A stretch of 64,000 bases of DNA. Source: Azospirillum brasilense (GTDB lineage Bacteria > Pseudomonadota > Alphaproteobacteria > Azospirillales > Azospirillaceae). Positions 39,560 to 47,726 of this stretch are shown in pieces. The position numbers and the translations under genes are program-made. How positions within the stretch are numbered: position 1 is the first letter of the stretch; every line of letters starts with the position of its first letter. The notes below the pieces were generated by a model. It did not search any database and was not told where the DNA came from. It saw nothing but the letters and a program-made list of their open reading frames with translations. The stretch spans positions 62,001 through 126,000 of the forward strand of contig NZ_VITI01000005.1 in NCBI RefSeq assembly GCF_007827795.1, in the 5' to 3' direction.

Positions 39560-39967
39560 TTAACCGGCCGGGGGATCGATCCGCAGGACCTGCACCGACT
39601 TGGTGCGGCCGTCGAGCGTGCCGTAGGCGATGGATTGCCCCTCGGACAGGCCGAGCAGGGCGGCGCCCACCGGTGTCAGGATCGAGATGCCGTCCTGGCG
39701 CCGGGCCGCTTCGTCCGGTGTGATGAGTGTGGCGGTGTGCCGCGTGCCGCGGTCGTCCGCGAAGGTGACCCGACTGCCGAGCCGGACGAAGGGCGTGCCG
39801 CCGCCATCGGGGGAATCCGCGACATCGGCGCGGTCGACCTCGCGCTGGAGAAAGTCGATGACGCCGGCGGGCCGGCTGAGATGGGCGAGAAGGACGTCGA
39901 GACGCCCGAGATCCTGGGGGGTGATTCGGATCGGTGGCGGATCGCCGAGCATCGACTTGCGGTTCAT
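39560..39967 (-). CDS. rnk: Rnk-type nucleoside diphosphate kinase regulator (GreA/B C-terminal fold)
   Basis: A 135-residue protein with a short N-terminal helical part (ITPQDLGRLDVLLAHL...VIDFLQREVDRADVAD) and a GreA/GreB-like FKBP-fold C-terminus (FVRLGSRVTFADDRGTRHTATLITPDEAARRQDGISILTPVGAALLGLSEGQSI). It lacks the long GreA coiled coil that reaches the RNA polymerase active site, so it binds polymerase without cleavage-factor activity, as known for Rnk. A terminator-like hairpin lies 19 nt upstream of ATG 39967 in its 5' leader. Confidence 0.9.
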   Translation of the reverse strand: MNRKSMLGDPPPIRITPQDLGRLDVLLAHLSRPAGVIDFLQREVDRADVADSPDGGGTPFVRLGSRVTFADDRGTRHTATLITPDEAARRQDGISILTPVGAALLGLSEGQSIAYGTLDGRTKSVQVLRIDPPAG

Positions 39968-39985
39968 TCCAAAAGCTCCATAAGC

Positions 39986-40012
39986 AAAGGCCGCCGGAAG
40001 TGGCGGCCCTTT
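39986..40012 (-). terminator. Terminator-like hairpin in the rnk leader
   Basis: AAAGGCCGCC - GGAAGT - GGCGGCCCTTT: 10-bp stem with one bulge, A/T-rich ends. It lies upstream of rnk on the rnk strand, so it would act as an attenuator for rnk. No other gene needs a stop there, which makes it notable. Confidence 0.55.
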
Positions 40013-40090
40013 CCATAGCTGATGACGACGGCGGCCTCTTGTCAACCGTGCGGCGGCGTGGCATCTGTCCGTGTGCGAAGCAACTGCTGA

Positions 40091-40119
40091 TTTGTTGGGT
40101 CATCTGCCGCTTTGTTGGG
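40091..40119 (+). repeat. Direct repeat TTTGTTGGG, 20-bp period, upstream of ABC importer
   Basis: TTTGTTGGG at 40091-40099 and again at 40111-40119, exactly two helical turns apart, in the 318-bp gap between rnk and the importer ATPase. It could be a tandem operator. The rest of the gap (39968-40285) shows only the rnk-leader hairpin. Confidence 0.45.
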
Positions 40120-40285
40120 CTGCGACGGGCGCCTGAAACGGGGCGAATGACCGCAGGCTGGGCAACCGCTTCCCCTGTTGACGGCGAACAGCCTTGACGG
40201 GCAAGACTCTCCGAAAGTGGCATGGCTTTGGCAATGCCCTGCCGACTTCACCCCTACCCGGTCCGCCTCCTTGGATTCCCCATCC

Positions 40286-41821
40286 GTGTCATTCCCTCCG
40301 CACCGGCTCGAACTGCGCGGCATCACCAAGCGCTTTCCGGGCTGTCTGGCGAACGATCAGGTCGATCTCGTCCTCCGGCCGGGCGAGATCCACGCGCTGC
40401 TGGGCGAAAACGGCGCCGGCAAATCGACGCTGGTGAAGATCATCTACGGCGTGCTGCACGCCGACGCCGGCCAGATCCGGTGGAACGGGCATGACACCCA
40501 CATTCCCGACCCGGCGGGCGCGCGCCGGCTGGGCATCGGCATGGTGTTCCAGCATTTCTCCCTGTTCGACACGCTGACGGTCGCCGAGAACATCTCGCTC
40601 GGCCTGGACCAGCCCGGTCCGATGGACCCGCTGTCGGCGCGCATCGCCGAGGTGTCGGAGCGCTACGGCCTGTCGCTGGACCCGCGCCGCCACGTCCACA
40701 CCCTGTCGGTCGGCGAGCGGCAGCGGGTGGAGATCGTGCGCTGCCTGCTCCAGGACCCGAAGCTGCTGATCATGGACGAGCCGACCTCGGTCCTGACGCC
40801 GCAGGAGGCGACCCGCCTGTTCGAGACGTTGCGCCGTCTGGCGGCGGAGGGCTGCACGATCCTCTACATCAGCCACAAGCTGGAGGAGATCCGCGCGCTC
40901 TGCGACACCGCAACGGTGCTGCGCGGCGGGCGCGTCGTGGGGAGCTGCGACCCGCGCAAGGAGACGGCGCGCAGCCTCGCCGAGATGATGATCGGAACCG
41001 AGCTGTCCACCCCGGAACGGCTGCCGCAGGGTGAGGCCGGGGCGCCGAAGCTTCAGGTGCGGCATCTTTCCACCACCTCCGACAACCCATTCTCCACCAA
41101 CCTGAAGGACGTGTCCTTCGAGGTGCGGGCCGGCGAGATCCTGGGCATCGCGGGTGTGGCCGGCAACGGCCAGGCGGAGCTGATGGCCGCGCTGAGCGGC
41201 GAGGCTCTGGTGCCCGACCCGGCCTCGGTCGCCATCGAGGGGCGGCCCGCCGGCCATCTCGGCCCGCGCGAGCGGCGCCTGCTCGGCCTCGCCTTCGTGC
41301 CGGAGGAGCGGCTGGGCCGCGGCGCCGTGCCGGAACTGAGCCTGTCGGAGAACGCGCTGCTCTCCGGCTACGCCCGCGAGCCGCTGGTGCGCAGCGGGTT
41401 GGTGCATTTCGGGCGCGCGCGCTCCTACGCCGAGCGGATCATCGGCGCCTTCAACGTGGTCACCCACGGCCACCGGGCGGAGGCGCGGTCGCTGTCGGGC
41501 GGCAACCTCCAGAAATTCATCATCGGCCGCGAGATCCTGCAGAAGCCGCGCCTGCTGGTGGTCGGCCAGCCGACCTGGGGCGTGGACGCGGGCGCCGCGG
41601 CGGCGATCCACCGGGCGCTGATCGATCTGGCGCGCTCGGGTGCCGCCGTCCTGGTGATCAGCCAGGACCTGGACGAGCTGTTCGTGCTGAGCGACCGCAT
41701 CGCCGTGCTGTTCCACGGCCGTTTGTCGGAGAGCCGCCCCACCCACCACACCAGCGTGGAGGAGATCGGCCTGCTGATGGGCGGCCTGTTCAACCACCCG
41801 CCCGACGAGGATGAGGAGTGA
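40286..41821 (+). CDS. BMP-type ABC transporter, ATP-binding protein (nucleoside/sugar-like)
   Basis: About 511 residues with two ABC domains in one chain, as in YufO/NupO and RbsA. Domain 1 has Walker A GENGAGKST (40-48), LSVGERQRVEI signature and LLIMDEPTSVL. Domain 2 has a degenerate Walker A (GVAGNGQAELM), signature LSGGNLQKFIIGRE and LLVVGQPTWGVD, where the usual D/E after the hydrophobic strand is Gln, as in the family. It energises import by the two permeases downstream. The start is uncertain: GTG 40286 fits homologues but lacks a good ribosome site, and TTG 40271 is possible. Confidence 0.93.
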   Translation: MSFPPHRLELRGITKRFPGCLANDQVDLVLRPGEIHALLGENGAGKSTLVKIIYGVLHADAGQIRWNGHDTHIPDPAGARRLGIGMVFQHFSLFDTLTVAENISLGLDQPGPMDPLSARIAEVSERYGLSLDPRRHVHTLSVGERQRVEIVRCLLQDPKLLIMDEPTSVLTPQEATRLFETLRRLAAEGCTILYISHKLEEIRALCDTATVLRGGRVVGSCDPRKETARSLAEMMIGTELSTPERLPQGEAGAPKLQVRHLSTTSDNPFSTNLKDVSFEVRAGEILGIAGVAGNGQAELMAALSGEALVPDPASVAIEGRPAGHLGPRERRLLGLAFVPEERLGRGAVPELSLSENALLSGYAREPLVRSGLVHFGRARSYAERIIGAFNVVTHGHRAEARSLSGGNLQKFIIGREILQKPRLLVVGQPTWGVDAGAAAAIHRALIDLARSGAAVLVISQDLDELFVLSDRIAVLFHGRLSESRPTHHTSVEEIGLLMGGLFNHPPDEDEE

Positions 41822-41842
41822 TGGGACCGACGCTTCATACCC

Positions 41843-41960
41843 TCTCCCCTCTGGCCCTCTCCCCTCTGGGGAGAGGGGAGGGTGAGGGGGATGCCCTTTT
41901 GCCGAACGCCGCGCCACGCGTAAACCCTTCACCCCGTCCCTCTCCCCGTGGGGGAGAGGA
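41843..41960. repeat. Paired CCTCTCCCC hairpins inside the importer operon
   Basis: Two perfect hairpins with identical 9-bp arms, CCTCTCCCC-TCT-GGGGAGAGG (41856-41876) and CCTCTCCCC-GTG-GGGGAGAGG (41939-41959), lie within a larger C-rich/G-rich palindromic region. It fills the 163-bp gap between the ATPase and first permease gene. It resembles the repeats at 686 and 27050 in style (C-rich, then G-rich, GGGGAGxGG) but has a different core. It may be a REP-like element affecting relative expression. Confidence 0.75.
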
Positions 41961-41984
41961 GGCAATCCTCGGTAAGGCACGGGC

Positions 41985-43076
41985 ATGACCCTCCTCCGTC
42001 TCGAAGCCCGCGGCGAAGCGTCGCGCGCGATGGTCTACGCGACGCCGCTGCTGGCGGTCGCGCTCACGCTCGCCAGCGGCTTCCTGCTGTTCTGGGCCAT
42101 GGGCTTCGACCCGGTGAAGGCGCTGCACGCCTTCTTCATCGCGCCGCTGATGTCACTGCGCGGTCTGGGCGAGCTGGCGGTCAAGGCGACCCCGCTGGTG
42201 CTCTGCGCCATCGGGCTGGCCATCGGCTTCCGCGCCAACGTGTGGAACATCGGGGCCGAGGGGCAGCTCACGCTCGGCGCCATCACCGGCGGCGGTCTGG
42301 CGCTGGCCTTCTACGGCGAGGGCGGCTGGTGGCTGCTGCCGCTGATGATCGTCGCGGGCATGGCCGGTGGCGCGCTGTGGGCGGCGATCCCCGCCTTCCT
42401 GCGGGTGCGCTTCAACGCCAGCGAGATCCTGACCAGCCTGATGCTGAACTACGTGGCGCTGCACCTGCTGAACTACCTGATGCACGGCCCCTACCGCGAC
42501 CCGGACGGCTTCGCCTTCCCGGAATCCCGCCTGTTCGAGGCCGACGCGGTGCTGCCGCTGCTGGTCGCCGGGACGCGCGTGCATCTGGGCTCGCTGTTCG
42601 CCCTGCTGGCGGTGGCGGCGGGCTGGTTCCTGATGGCGCGGACCTTCATCGGCTTCCAGATCAAGGTCATCGGCCTGACCCCAACGGCGGCGGGCTACGC
42701 CGGTTTCAATCAGAAGAAGATCATCTGGATGACGCTGCTGCTCTCCGGCGCGCTGGCCGGTCTGGCCGGTCTGGGCGAGGTCGCCGGGCCGATCGGCCAG
42801 ATGAATCCGACCATCTCCCCCGGCTACGGCTACACCGCCATCATCGTCGCCTTTCTGGGGCGCCTGCACCCGGTGGGCATCCTGCTGGCCGGCTTCCTGA
42901 TGGCGCTGTCCTTCATCGGCGGCGAGGCGGCGCAGATCGCGCTGGGCCTGCCGAAGGCCATCACCGGCGTGTTCCAGGGCATGCTGCTGTTCTTCCTGCT
43001 GGCGACCGACGTGCTGATCCGATACCGCCTGCGCTTCGGCGCGAAGCGGGCCGTTGTGGGGAGGGCTGCGGCATGA
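41985..43076 (+). CDS. BMP-type ABC transporter, permease 1
   Basis: A 363-residue inner-membrane permease of the BPD_transp_2 (RbsC/NupP-like) family with about ten helices. The conserved FRANVWNIGAEGQLTLGAI and LTSLMLNYVALHLLNYLM segments are clear, as is the ISPGYGYTAIIVAFLGRLHPVGI region. It forms the channel with permease 2. Its TGA overlaps the next ATG (ATGA), indicating coupled translation. Confidence 0.95.
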   Translation: MTLLRLEARGEASRAMVYATPLLAVALTLASGFLLFWAMGFDPVKALHAFFIAPLMSLRGLGELAVKATPLVLCAIGLAIGFRANVWNIGAEGQLTLGAITGGGLALAFYGEGGWWLLPLMIVAGMAGGALWAAIPAFLRVRFNASEILTSLMLNYVALHLLNYLMHGPYRDPDGFAFPESRLFEADAVLPLLVAGTRVHLGSLFALLAVAAGWFLMARTFIGFQIKVIGLTPTAAGYAGFNQKKIIWMTLLLSGALAGLAGLGEVAGPIGQMNPTISPGYGYTAIIVAFLGRLHPVGILLAGFLMALSFIGGEAAQIALGLPKAITGVFQGMLLFFLLATDVLIRYRLRFGAKRAVVGRAAA

Positions 43077-44005
43077 GCGCCGAACTGGCCCTTCTCGGCC
43101 CGATCCTCGCGGCCATGCTGGCCGCCGCCACGCCGCTGCTGTTCGCCGCGCTGGGCGAACTGGTGGTGGAGAAGTCCGGCGTCCTGAACCTCGGCGTCGA
43201 AGGCATGATGCTGGTGGGTGCCGTCTGCGGCTTCGCCGTTGCGGTCCAGACCGGCAGCTCCACCGCTGGATTCGTCGCAGGGGCCGCGGCGGGTGCGGGC
43301 ATGGCGGCGCTGTTCGGCGTGCTGACCCTGCTCCTGCTCGCCAACCAAGTGGCGACCGGCCTTGCGCTGACGCTGTTCGGCGTCGGCCTGTCGGCGCTGA
43401 TCGGGCAGGGTTTCGTCGGCATCCCCATCGCCGACGTGCCGGAGCTCTACATCCCCGGCCTGACCGACCTGCCGGTGATCGGCAAGGCGCTGTTCGGGCA
43501 GGACGCGCTGGTCTATCTGGCGCTGGCGGCGGTGCCGGCCGTGCACTGGTTCCTCTACGCCACGCGCAAGGGGCTGATCCTGCGCGCGGTGGGCGAGAAC
43601 CACGCGGCGGCCCACGCGCTCGGCTACAAGGTCATCCGCATCCGCTTCCTCGCCGTGCTGTTCGGCGGCGCCATGAGCGGCATGGGCGGGGCCTTTCTGT
43701 CGCTCGACTACACGCCGATGTGGGCGGAGGGCATCTCCTCCGGGCGCGGCTGGATCGCGCTGGCGCTGGTGGTCTTCGCGACCTGGAAGCCGGGCCGCGT
43801 GCTGCTCGGTGCCTGGCTGTTCGGCGGGGTGACCATCGCGCAGCTCCACGTCCAGGGGCTGGGAATCGACATTCCGTCACAACTCTTGTCGATGCTGCCT
43901 TATCTGGCTACCGTCATCGTCCTGGTGGTGATTTCACGCGATGTCGCCCGAATCCGGCTGAACGCGCCGGCCAGCCTCGGGAAGGTTTTCCATCCCGATG
44001 CTTGA
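43073..44005 (+). CDS. BMP-type ABC transporter, permease 2
   Basis: A 310-residue inner-membrane permease (NupQ/YufQ-like): TPLLFAALGELVVEKSGVLNLGVEGMMLVGAV is the diagnostic N-terminal segment, followed by NQVATGLALTLFGVGLSALIG and SLDYTPMWAEGISSGRGWIALALVVFATWKP. It pairs with permease 1, which it overlaps by 4 bp. The substrate class for such systems is nucleosides or purine-like compounds. Confidence 0.95.
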   Translation: MSAELALLGPILAAMLAAATPLLFAALGELVVEKSGVLNLGVEGMMLVGAVCGFAVAVQTGSSTAGFVAGAAAGAGMAALFGVLTLLLLANQVATGLALTLFGVGLSALIGQGFVGIPIADVPELYIPGLTDLPVIGKALFGQDALVYLALAAVPAVHWFLYATRKGLILRAVGENHAAAHALGYKVIRIRFLAVLFGGAMSGMGGAFLSLDYTPMWAEGISSGRGWIALALVVFATWKPGRVLLGAWLFGGVTIAQLHVQGLGIDIPSQLLSMLPYLATVIVLVVISRDVARIRLNAPASLGKVFHPDA

Positions 44006-44084
44006 TAGGCCGATGCCTGACAGGTCTCGGGATGTCTGCAAGTCTTACGTTCGTGCTCAATCAATTGGATCAGGGAGCAAACAC

Positions 44085-45176
44085 GTGAACAGAAGGACCA
44101 TGGGCAAGGCCCTTATGGGTCTGGCCACCGGCGCCGCCATGCTGGCGCTGGGCGTCGGCGCGGCCGACGCGCAGGAGAAGATGAAGGTCGGCTTCGTCTA
44201 TGTCGGTCCGATCAGCGACCACGGCTACAGCTACCAGCACGACCAGGGCCGTCTGGCCGTGGAGAAGGAGTTGGGCGACAAGGTCACCACCACCTTCGTC
44301 GAGAACGTGCCCGAGGGCGCCGACGCCGAGCGCGTGATCGAGCAACTCGCCTCCTCCGGCCACAAGCTGATCTTCACGACCTCCTTCGGCTTCATGAACC
44401 CGACGCTGAAGGTCGCGCAGCGCCATCCCGACGTGAAGTTCGAGCACGCCACCGGCTACAAGCGCTCGGCCAACGTCGCCACCTATTCCGCGCGCTTCTA
44501 CGAGGCCCGCACGGTCATCGGCCAGATCGCCGGCAAGATGACCAAGTCGAACATCATCGGCTACATCGGGTCCTTCCCGATTCCCGAGGTCATCAGCGGC
44601 ATCAACGCCTTCACCATCGCCATGCGCGAGGTGAACCCCAAGGCCGAGGTGCGCGTGGTCTGGGTGAACAGCTGGTACGACCCTGGCAAGGAAGCCGAGG
44701 CCGCCAAGGCCCTGATCGACCAGGGCGCCGACGTGATCTCGCTGCACACCGACAGCCCGGCGGCCATCCAGGTCGCGCAGGAGCGCGGCCTGTGGGTGTT
44801 CGGCCAGTCCTCCGACATGACCCGCTTCGGCCCGAAGGCGCATCTGACCGCCATCGTCGACGACTGGCGCGAGTATTATGTCGGCCGCGTCAAGGCGGCG
44901 CTGGACGGTTCCTGGAAGTCGCAGGACACCTGGGGCGGTTTCAAGGACCACATGCTGTTCCTGGCCCCCTACAACCCGGCGCTCCCGGCGGACGTCGTCG
45001 CGGCGGCGGAAAAGGCCCGCACCGACATCATGGAAGGCAAGCGCCACTCCTTCCAGGGCCCGGTGAAGGACCAGTCCGGCAAGGTCGTGATCGCCGAGGG
45101 CAAGCATGCCACCGACGAGCAGATCCTGAAGATGGACTGGTACGTCGAGGGCGTGCAGGGCAAGGTTCCGAAGTAA
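44085..45176 (+). CDS. BMP-family substrate-binding protein of the ABC importer
   Basis: A 363-residue periplasmic binding protein. The GTG start at 44085 has CAGGGAGC upstream. The signal region NRRTMGKALMGLATGAAMLALGVGAADAQ carries a twin-arginine-like RR but also fits Sec export. The mature protein matches BMP/PnrA-like proteins: KVGFVYVGPISDHGYSYQHDQGR, FTTSFGFMNPTLKVA, HATGYKRSANVATYSARFYEARTVIGQIAG and GQSSDMTRFGPKAHL. This group binds nucleosides or purine derivatives. It is the last gene of the importer operon, closed by a strong terminator. Confidence 0.95.
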   Translation: MNRRTMGKALMGLATGAAMLALGVGAADAQEKMKVGFVYVGPISDHGYSYQHDQGRLAVEKELGDKVTTTFVENVPEGADAERVIEQLASSGHKLIFTTSFGFMNPTLKVAQRHPDVKFEHATGYKRSANVATYSARFYEARTVIGQIAGKMTKSNIIGYIGSFPIPEVISGINAFTIAMREVNPKAEVRVVWVNSWYDPGKEAEAAKALIDQGADVISLHTDSPAAIQVAQERGLWVFGQSSDMTRFGPKAHLTAIVDDWREYYVGRVKAALDGSWKSQDTWGGFKDHMLFLAPYNPALPADVVAAAEKARTDIMEGKRHSFQGPVKDQSGKVVIAEGKHATDEQILKMDWYVEGVQGKVPK

Positions 45177-45198
45177 GCGGAGCCGGTCGCCGAATGAG

Positions 45199-45227
45199 AA
45201 AAGGGGAGGCTTCGGCCTCCCTTTTTT
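45199..45227 (+). terminator. Intrinsic terminator of the ABC importer operon
   Basis: Stem of 12 pairs with one G-U (AAAAGGGGAGGC with GCCTCCCTTTTT), TTCG tetraloop, then six T. Classic Rho-independent terminator 23 nt after the stop codon. Confidence 0.97.
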
Positions 45228-45255
45228 GTTGTCCGCTTCCTTTGTCGGCCGTTCT

Positions 45256-45666
45256 TCAGCCCGGCTGGCGTCCCAGCGCAGCCCATCCGGCGGGGGCGAG
45301 GCGCATCACCTCCGGGCCGCTGCCGGCGGGGTTGGGCTCCATCGTCACCAGCTCCCGGTTCTCGAACCAGACCCAGCGGGGAACCTCCGCCGCGGTGGGG
45401 ACCCAGCCTTCGGCCATCCTTTCCAGCACCGCCAGATCGGCGGCGGCGATCGGGAATTTCGGCTTCGCCGGGGCGCGGCCGAGTGAGGCGGGGGCGGGCG
45501 CGGGCGCTGCCGGGGCATCCTGCCCGGCGCGGGCGTGTATCCAGGCCGATTGAAAAGCGGTCAGAGCTTGGTTCAGTTCGCCGCGCAGTGGCTCGGACGG
45601 GCAGCGCAGGTAGCGGTCGAGCAGGGCGTGCAGGGATTCGGCGGAGGGGGGCGGGGTCTCGGGCAT
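45256..45666 (-). CDS. Hypothetical protein, 136 aa
   Basis: A soluble protein: an N-terminal helical part (SAESLHALLDRYLRCPSEPLRGELNQALTAFQSAWIHAR), an Ala/Pro linker (APAAPAPAPAS) and a C-terminal part rich in Trp/Pro (VPTAAEVPRWVWFENRELVTMEPN...MRLAPAGWAALG). No family recognised. ATG 45666 lacks a strong ribosome site. The 279-bp region upstream (45667-45945) holds a tandem repeat, an 11-bp hairpin and a palindrome, but no gene. Confidence 0.65.
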   Translation of the reverse strand: MPETPPPSAESLHALLDRYLRCPSEPLRGELNQALTAFQSAWIHARAGQDAPAAPAPAPASLGRAPAKPKFPIAAADLAVLERMAEGWVPTAAEVPRWVWFENRELVTMEPNPAGSGPEVMRLAPAGWAALGRQPG

Positions 45667-45713
45667 GGGGCGGTTCCGTGGTCGGCGTGGTCCGGCACCG
45701 CAGCCATAAACGC

Positions 45714-45746
45714 AAGGGGCAGGAAAAGACAAGGGGCAGGAAAAGA
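45714..45746. repeat. Tandem 16-bp direct repeat
   Basis: AAGGGGCAGGAAAAGA occurs at 45714-45729 and 45731-45746, separated by one base (17-bp unit). It directly precedes an 11-bp hairpin. Confidence 0.8.
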
Positions 45747-45748
45747 AA

Positions 45749-45780
45749 GGCTCCGCCGCTTCAGGGAGCGCGGCGGAGCC
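45749..45780 (-). terminator. Hairpin with minus-strand T-rich tail
   Basis: Perfect 11-bp arms (GGCTCCGCCGC with GCGGCGGAGCC) and 10-nt loop. On the minus strand the stem is followed by TTTCTTTTCC, the complement of the tandem repeat, so it looks like a terminator reading toward the 45256-45666 gene. No gene ends there on that strand, so it may be a leader attenuator. Confidence 0.5.
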
Positions 45781-45890
45781 TGTCGAGGAGGCACAATCCC
45801 CTGTGCTGCCTGACTTCAAACACGCCCGCCGGGCCGCCGGTTCCACCCTCCCTTCCGGGGTGACCCGCAAGGCTGCGGTCCGAAAGCCGG

Positions 45891-45904
45891 GACAATGCGT
45901 TGTC
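45891..45904. promoter_or_regulatory. Palindrome GACAA-N4-TTGTC
   Basis: Perfect 5-bp arms around TGCG, 42 bp before GTG 45946. The arm length and spacing are those of dimeric HTH operators, but the orientation is inverted relative to an FNR site. It is an operator candidate only. Confidence 0.3.
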
Positions 45905-45945
45905 AGGCGCAGGGCAGGCACTCGCGTCGGAAAGGGAAACGCATC

Positions 45946-46425
45946 GTGGGGAACGGATTCCGGAAAGCGTCGCAGGTCATCTATTTGCTGGCGACCGGCG
46001 TGTTGATGCTGTTCGCCCTGGTGTTCATCGGCGTGGCCGCCTATGCGGTGTTTCACAGCCTTCTGCTCCTCGACATCGAGGCGACGACGCACGGACTGCT
46101 GGACGGGGTGGGCATGATCGTGCTGGCCATCGCCGTCTTCGAGATCGCCAAGTATCTCTATGAAGAGGAGCTGGAGCACGACCGCGAGTTGCGCCACGCC
46201 GACGAGGCGCGGCGCACCCTGACCAAGTTCCTGACCACCATCATCATCGCGGCCAGTCTGGAAGGGCTGGTGCTGGTGTTCGAGGCTCGGACCTCGGAGA
46301 TGAGCGACATGGTGTATCCGGCCATCCTCCTGATGGTCATCGTCTTCATGGTGCTGGGCCTTGGGCTCTACCAGCTGATCAGCCGACGGGCGGAGACCAT
46401 CGACCCGAAGGAGGGGGATTCCTGA
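45946..46425 (+). CDS. Hypothetical four-helix membrane protein, 159 aa
   Basis: GTG 45946 follows AAAGGGA at good spacing. Four predicted membrane helices: VIYLLATGVLMLFALVFIGV, VGMIVLAIAVFEIAKYL, FLTTIIIAASLEGLVLVFEA and AILLMVIVFMVLGLGLYQLI. A charged cytoplasmic loop rich in Glu/Arg (YEEELEHDRELRHADEARR) separates helices 2 and 3. This layout occurs in a conserved proteobacterial membrane family of unknown function; I cannot name it. Confidence 0.8.
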   Translation: MGNGFRKASQVIYLLATGVLMLFALVFIGVAAYAVFHSLLLLDIEATTHGLLDGVGMIVLAIAVFEIAKYLYEEELEHDRELRHADEARRTLTKFLTTIIIAASLEGLVLVFEARTSEMSDMVYPAILLMVIVFMVLGLGLYQLISRRAETIDPKEGDS

Positions 46426-46493
46426 CCGCCCCTCGCGTTCCAACATTGCTGGGAGGAGTTGTCCATCCCTCTCAGCCAGAGCGGAGCGCCCCC

Positions 46494-47090
46494 ATGTTCG
46501 ACCCCGCCCAGATCGGCCGCATCTCTCCCGTGGAGCAGGCCGACGCCCTGCGCACCCTGATCGCCGTCTTCGCCACCGCGGTGGTGCGGCCCGGCGAGAA
46601 GGCGCCGCGCAACGCCGTCAGCGCCGAGATCGTCGACATCCTCGACGAGGTGCCGGCGGAGCGGGTGGAGGCGGTGGCCCAGCTCTTCACCATGATGGCG
46701 CTGCGCCTGCGGCGGAAGGGTCGGCCGCGCCGCACCGCCTTCCGCCTGACCCTGGAGACGGCGCTGCTCGCCCGCTCCTACGTCGGGGAGCCGGCGCCGC
46801 AGAACGAAACCAGCTACCTGTCGTCCGACCGGCCCGGCCTGGGGACGATCGACCACGCCTGCAACGAGATGTTGGAGCGCATGGCCGGCGTGCCGGACGC
46901 CGACCAGCGGGCGTGGCTGACCGCGCAGGTGATCGCCACCGGCCTGATCGACGCCGACCGCCGCCACCGGCTGGGCGGCCCCGACCGCGACCTGGGCGAC
47001 ATGGCGGTGGCGGAGTTCCTGCTGCGCACGGCGGCCCAGTATCTCGCCGCCACCGCCGTCCGCACCCCGCCGGGCGAGAGCAAGGGCTGA
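46494..47090 (+). CDS. Hypothetical protein, 198 aa
   Basis: A soluble, largely helical protein: IGRISPVEQADALRTLIAVFATAVVRPG, then VSAEIVDILDEVPAERVEAVAQLFTMMALRLRRKG and a C-terminal helical half ending DMAVAEFLLRTAAQYLA. No signal peptide, no membrane helix and no known motif are visible. ATG 46494 has AGCGGAGC upstream. It starts 68 bp after the four-helix membrane gene and may be co-transcribed. Confidence 0.7.
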   Translation: MFDPAQIGRISPVEQADALRTLIAVFATAVVRPGEKAPRNAVSAEIVDILDEVPAERVEAVAQLFTMMALRLRRKGRPRRTAFRLTLETALLARSYVGEPAPQNETSYLSSDRPGLGTIDHACNEMLERMAGVPDADQRAWLTAQVIATGLIDADRRHRLGGPDRDLGDMAVAEFLLRTAAQYLAATAVRTPPGESKG

Positions 47091-47106
47091 GGTTACCGGG
47101 ACGGAC

Positions 47107-47658
47107 TCATTGCAGGGCGATGATCGCGGCCATGGTCGCGTAGCGCTCGATCGACTGGGAGGAGGGGGAGCGCATCGCCTGCCGGGTGATGGCGAGCTGG
47201 TTCTCGTGCGACACCGGCTGCCGCACGCCGAGATGCGCGACCACCTTGGCGAGCGGCACGATGTGAGCCGAGGACAGTTCCCAATTCACGATGGCGCCGC
47301 CCGCCGGGCGTCCGGGAGTGACGGCGGATGGCGCGACCCGCAGATTGATCGAGGAGGCCAGCGACTCCAGCCCGGTCACCGGGACGAAATACAGCGTGAA
47401 GCTTCGTGAGGTGGGGCGCCAGGGTTCCGCCGTACGGCCGTCGGGGAAGGCAAGTCCGGTCTGTTCGTGGAACAGGCGCTGGAGCGCCGCGAGGGGGCTG
47501 GTGACGCTCTCGTAGCCGCCGCCGGGAACCGCCCATTGGCCTGCGGCGTCAACGACCCGCGGCTCCGCCGGGCCGCGGCCCCACCAGGTGCTGACCTCGC
47601 GCCGCCGGACGATCAGGACCTTGGTCCCCTCCAGAAACGCCACATGGACATGGCGCAT
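47107..47658 (-). CDS. NUDIX-fold protein with degenerate Nudix box
   Basis: 183 residues. The strand-loop-helix is recognisable (GQWAVPGGGYESVTSPLAALQRLFHEQTGLAF), but against G-x5-E-x7-REUxEExGU the first Glu is Thr, RE is RL and EE is EQ. Only one Glu of the metal-binding set remains, so pyrophosphohydrolase activity is doubtful and a binding or regulatory role is more likely. The C-terminal half (VPLAKVVAHLGVRQPVSHENQLAITRQAMRS) is not typical of the family. It is convergent with the 198-residue gene. Confidence 0.75.
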   Translation of the reverse strand: MRHVHVAFLEGTKVLIVRRREVSTWWGRGPAEPRVVDAAGQWAVPGGGYESVTSPLAALQRLFHEQTGLAFPDGRTAEPWRPTSRSFTLYFVPVTGLESLASSINLRVAPSAVTPGRPAGGAIVNWELSSAHIVPLAKVVAHLGVRQPVSHENQLAITRQAMRSPSSQSIERYATMAAIIALQ

Positions 47659-47726
47659 CGCCTCTCCCCCCGCATCCCGTTGGCTTCGCTGCGGGAGACG
47701 GGTGGGCGAGGCGTGATGTGAACGGT

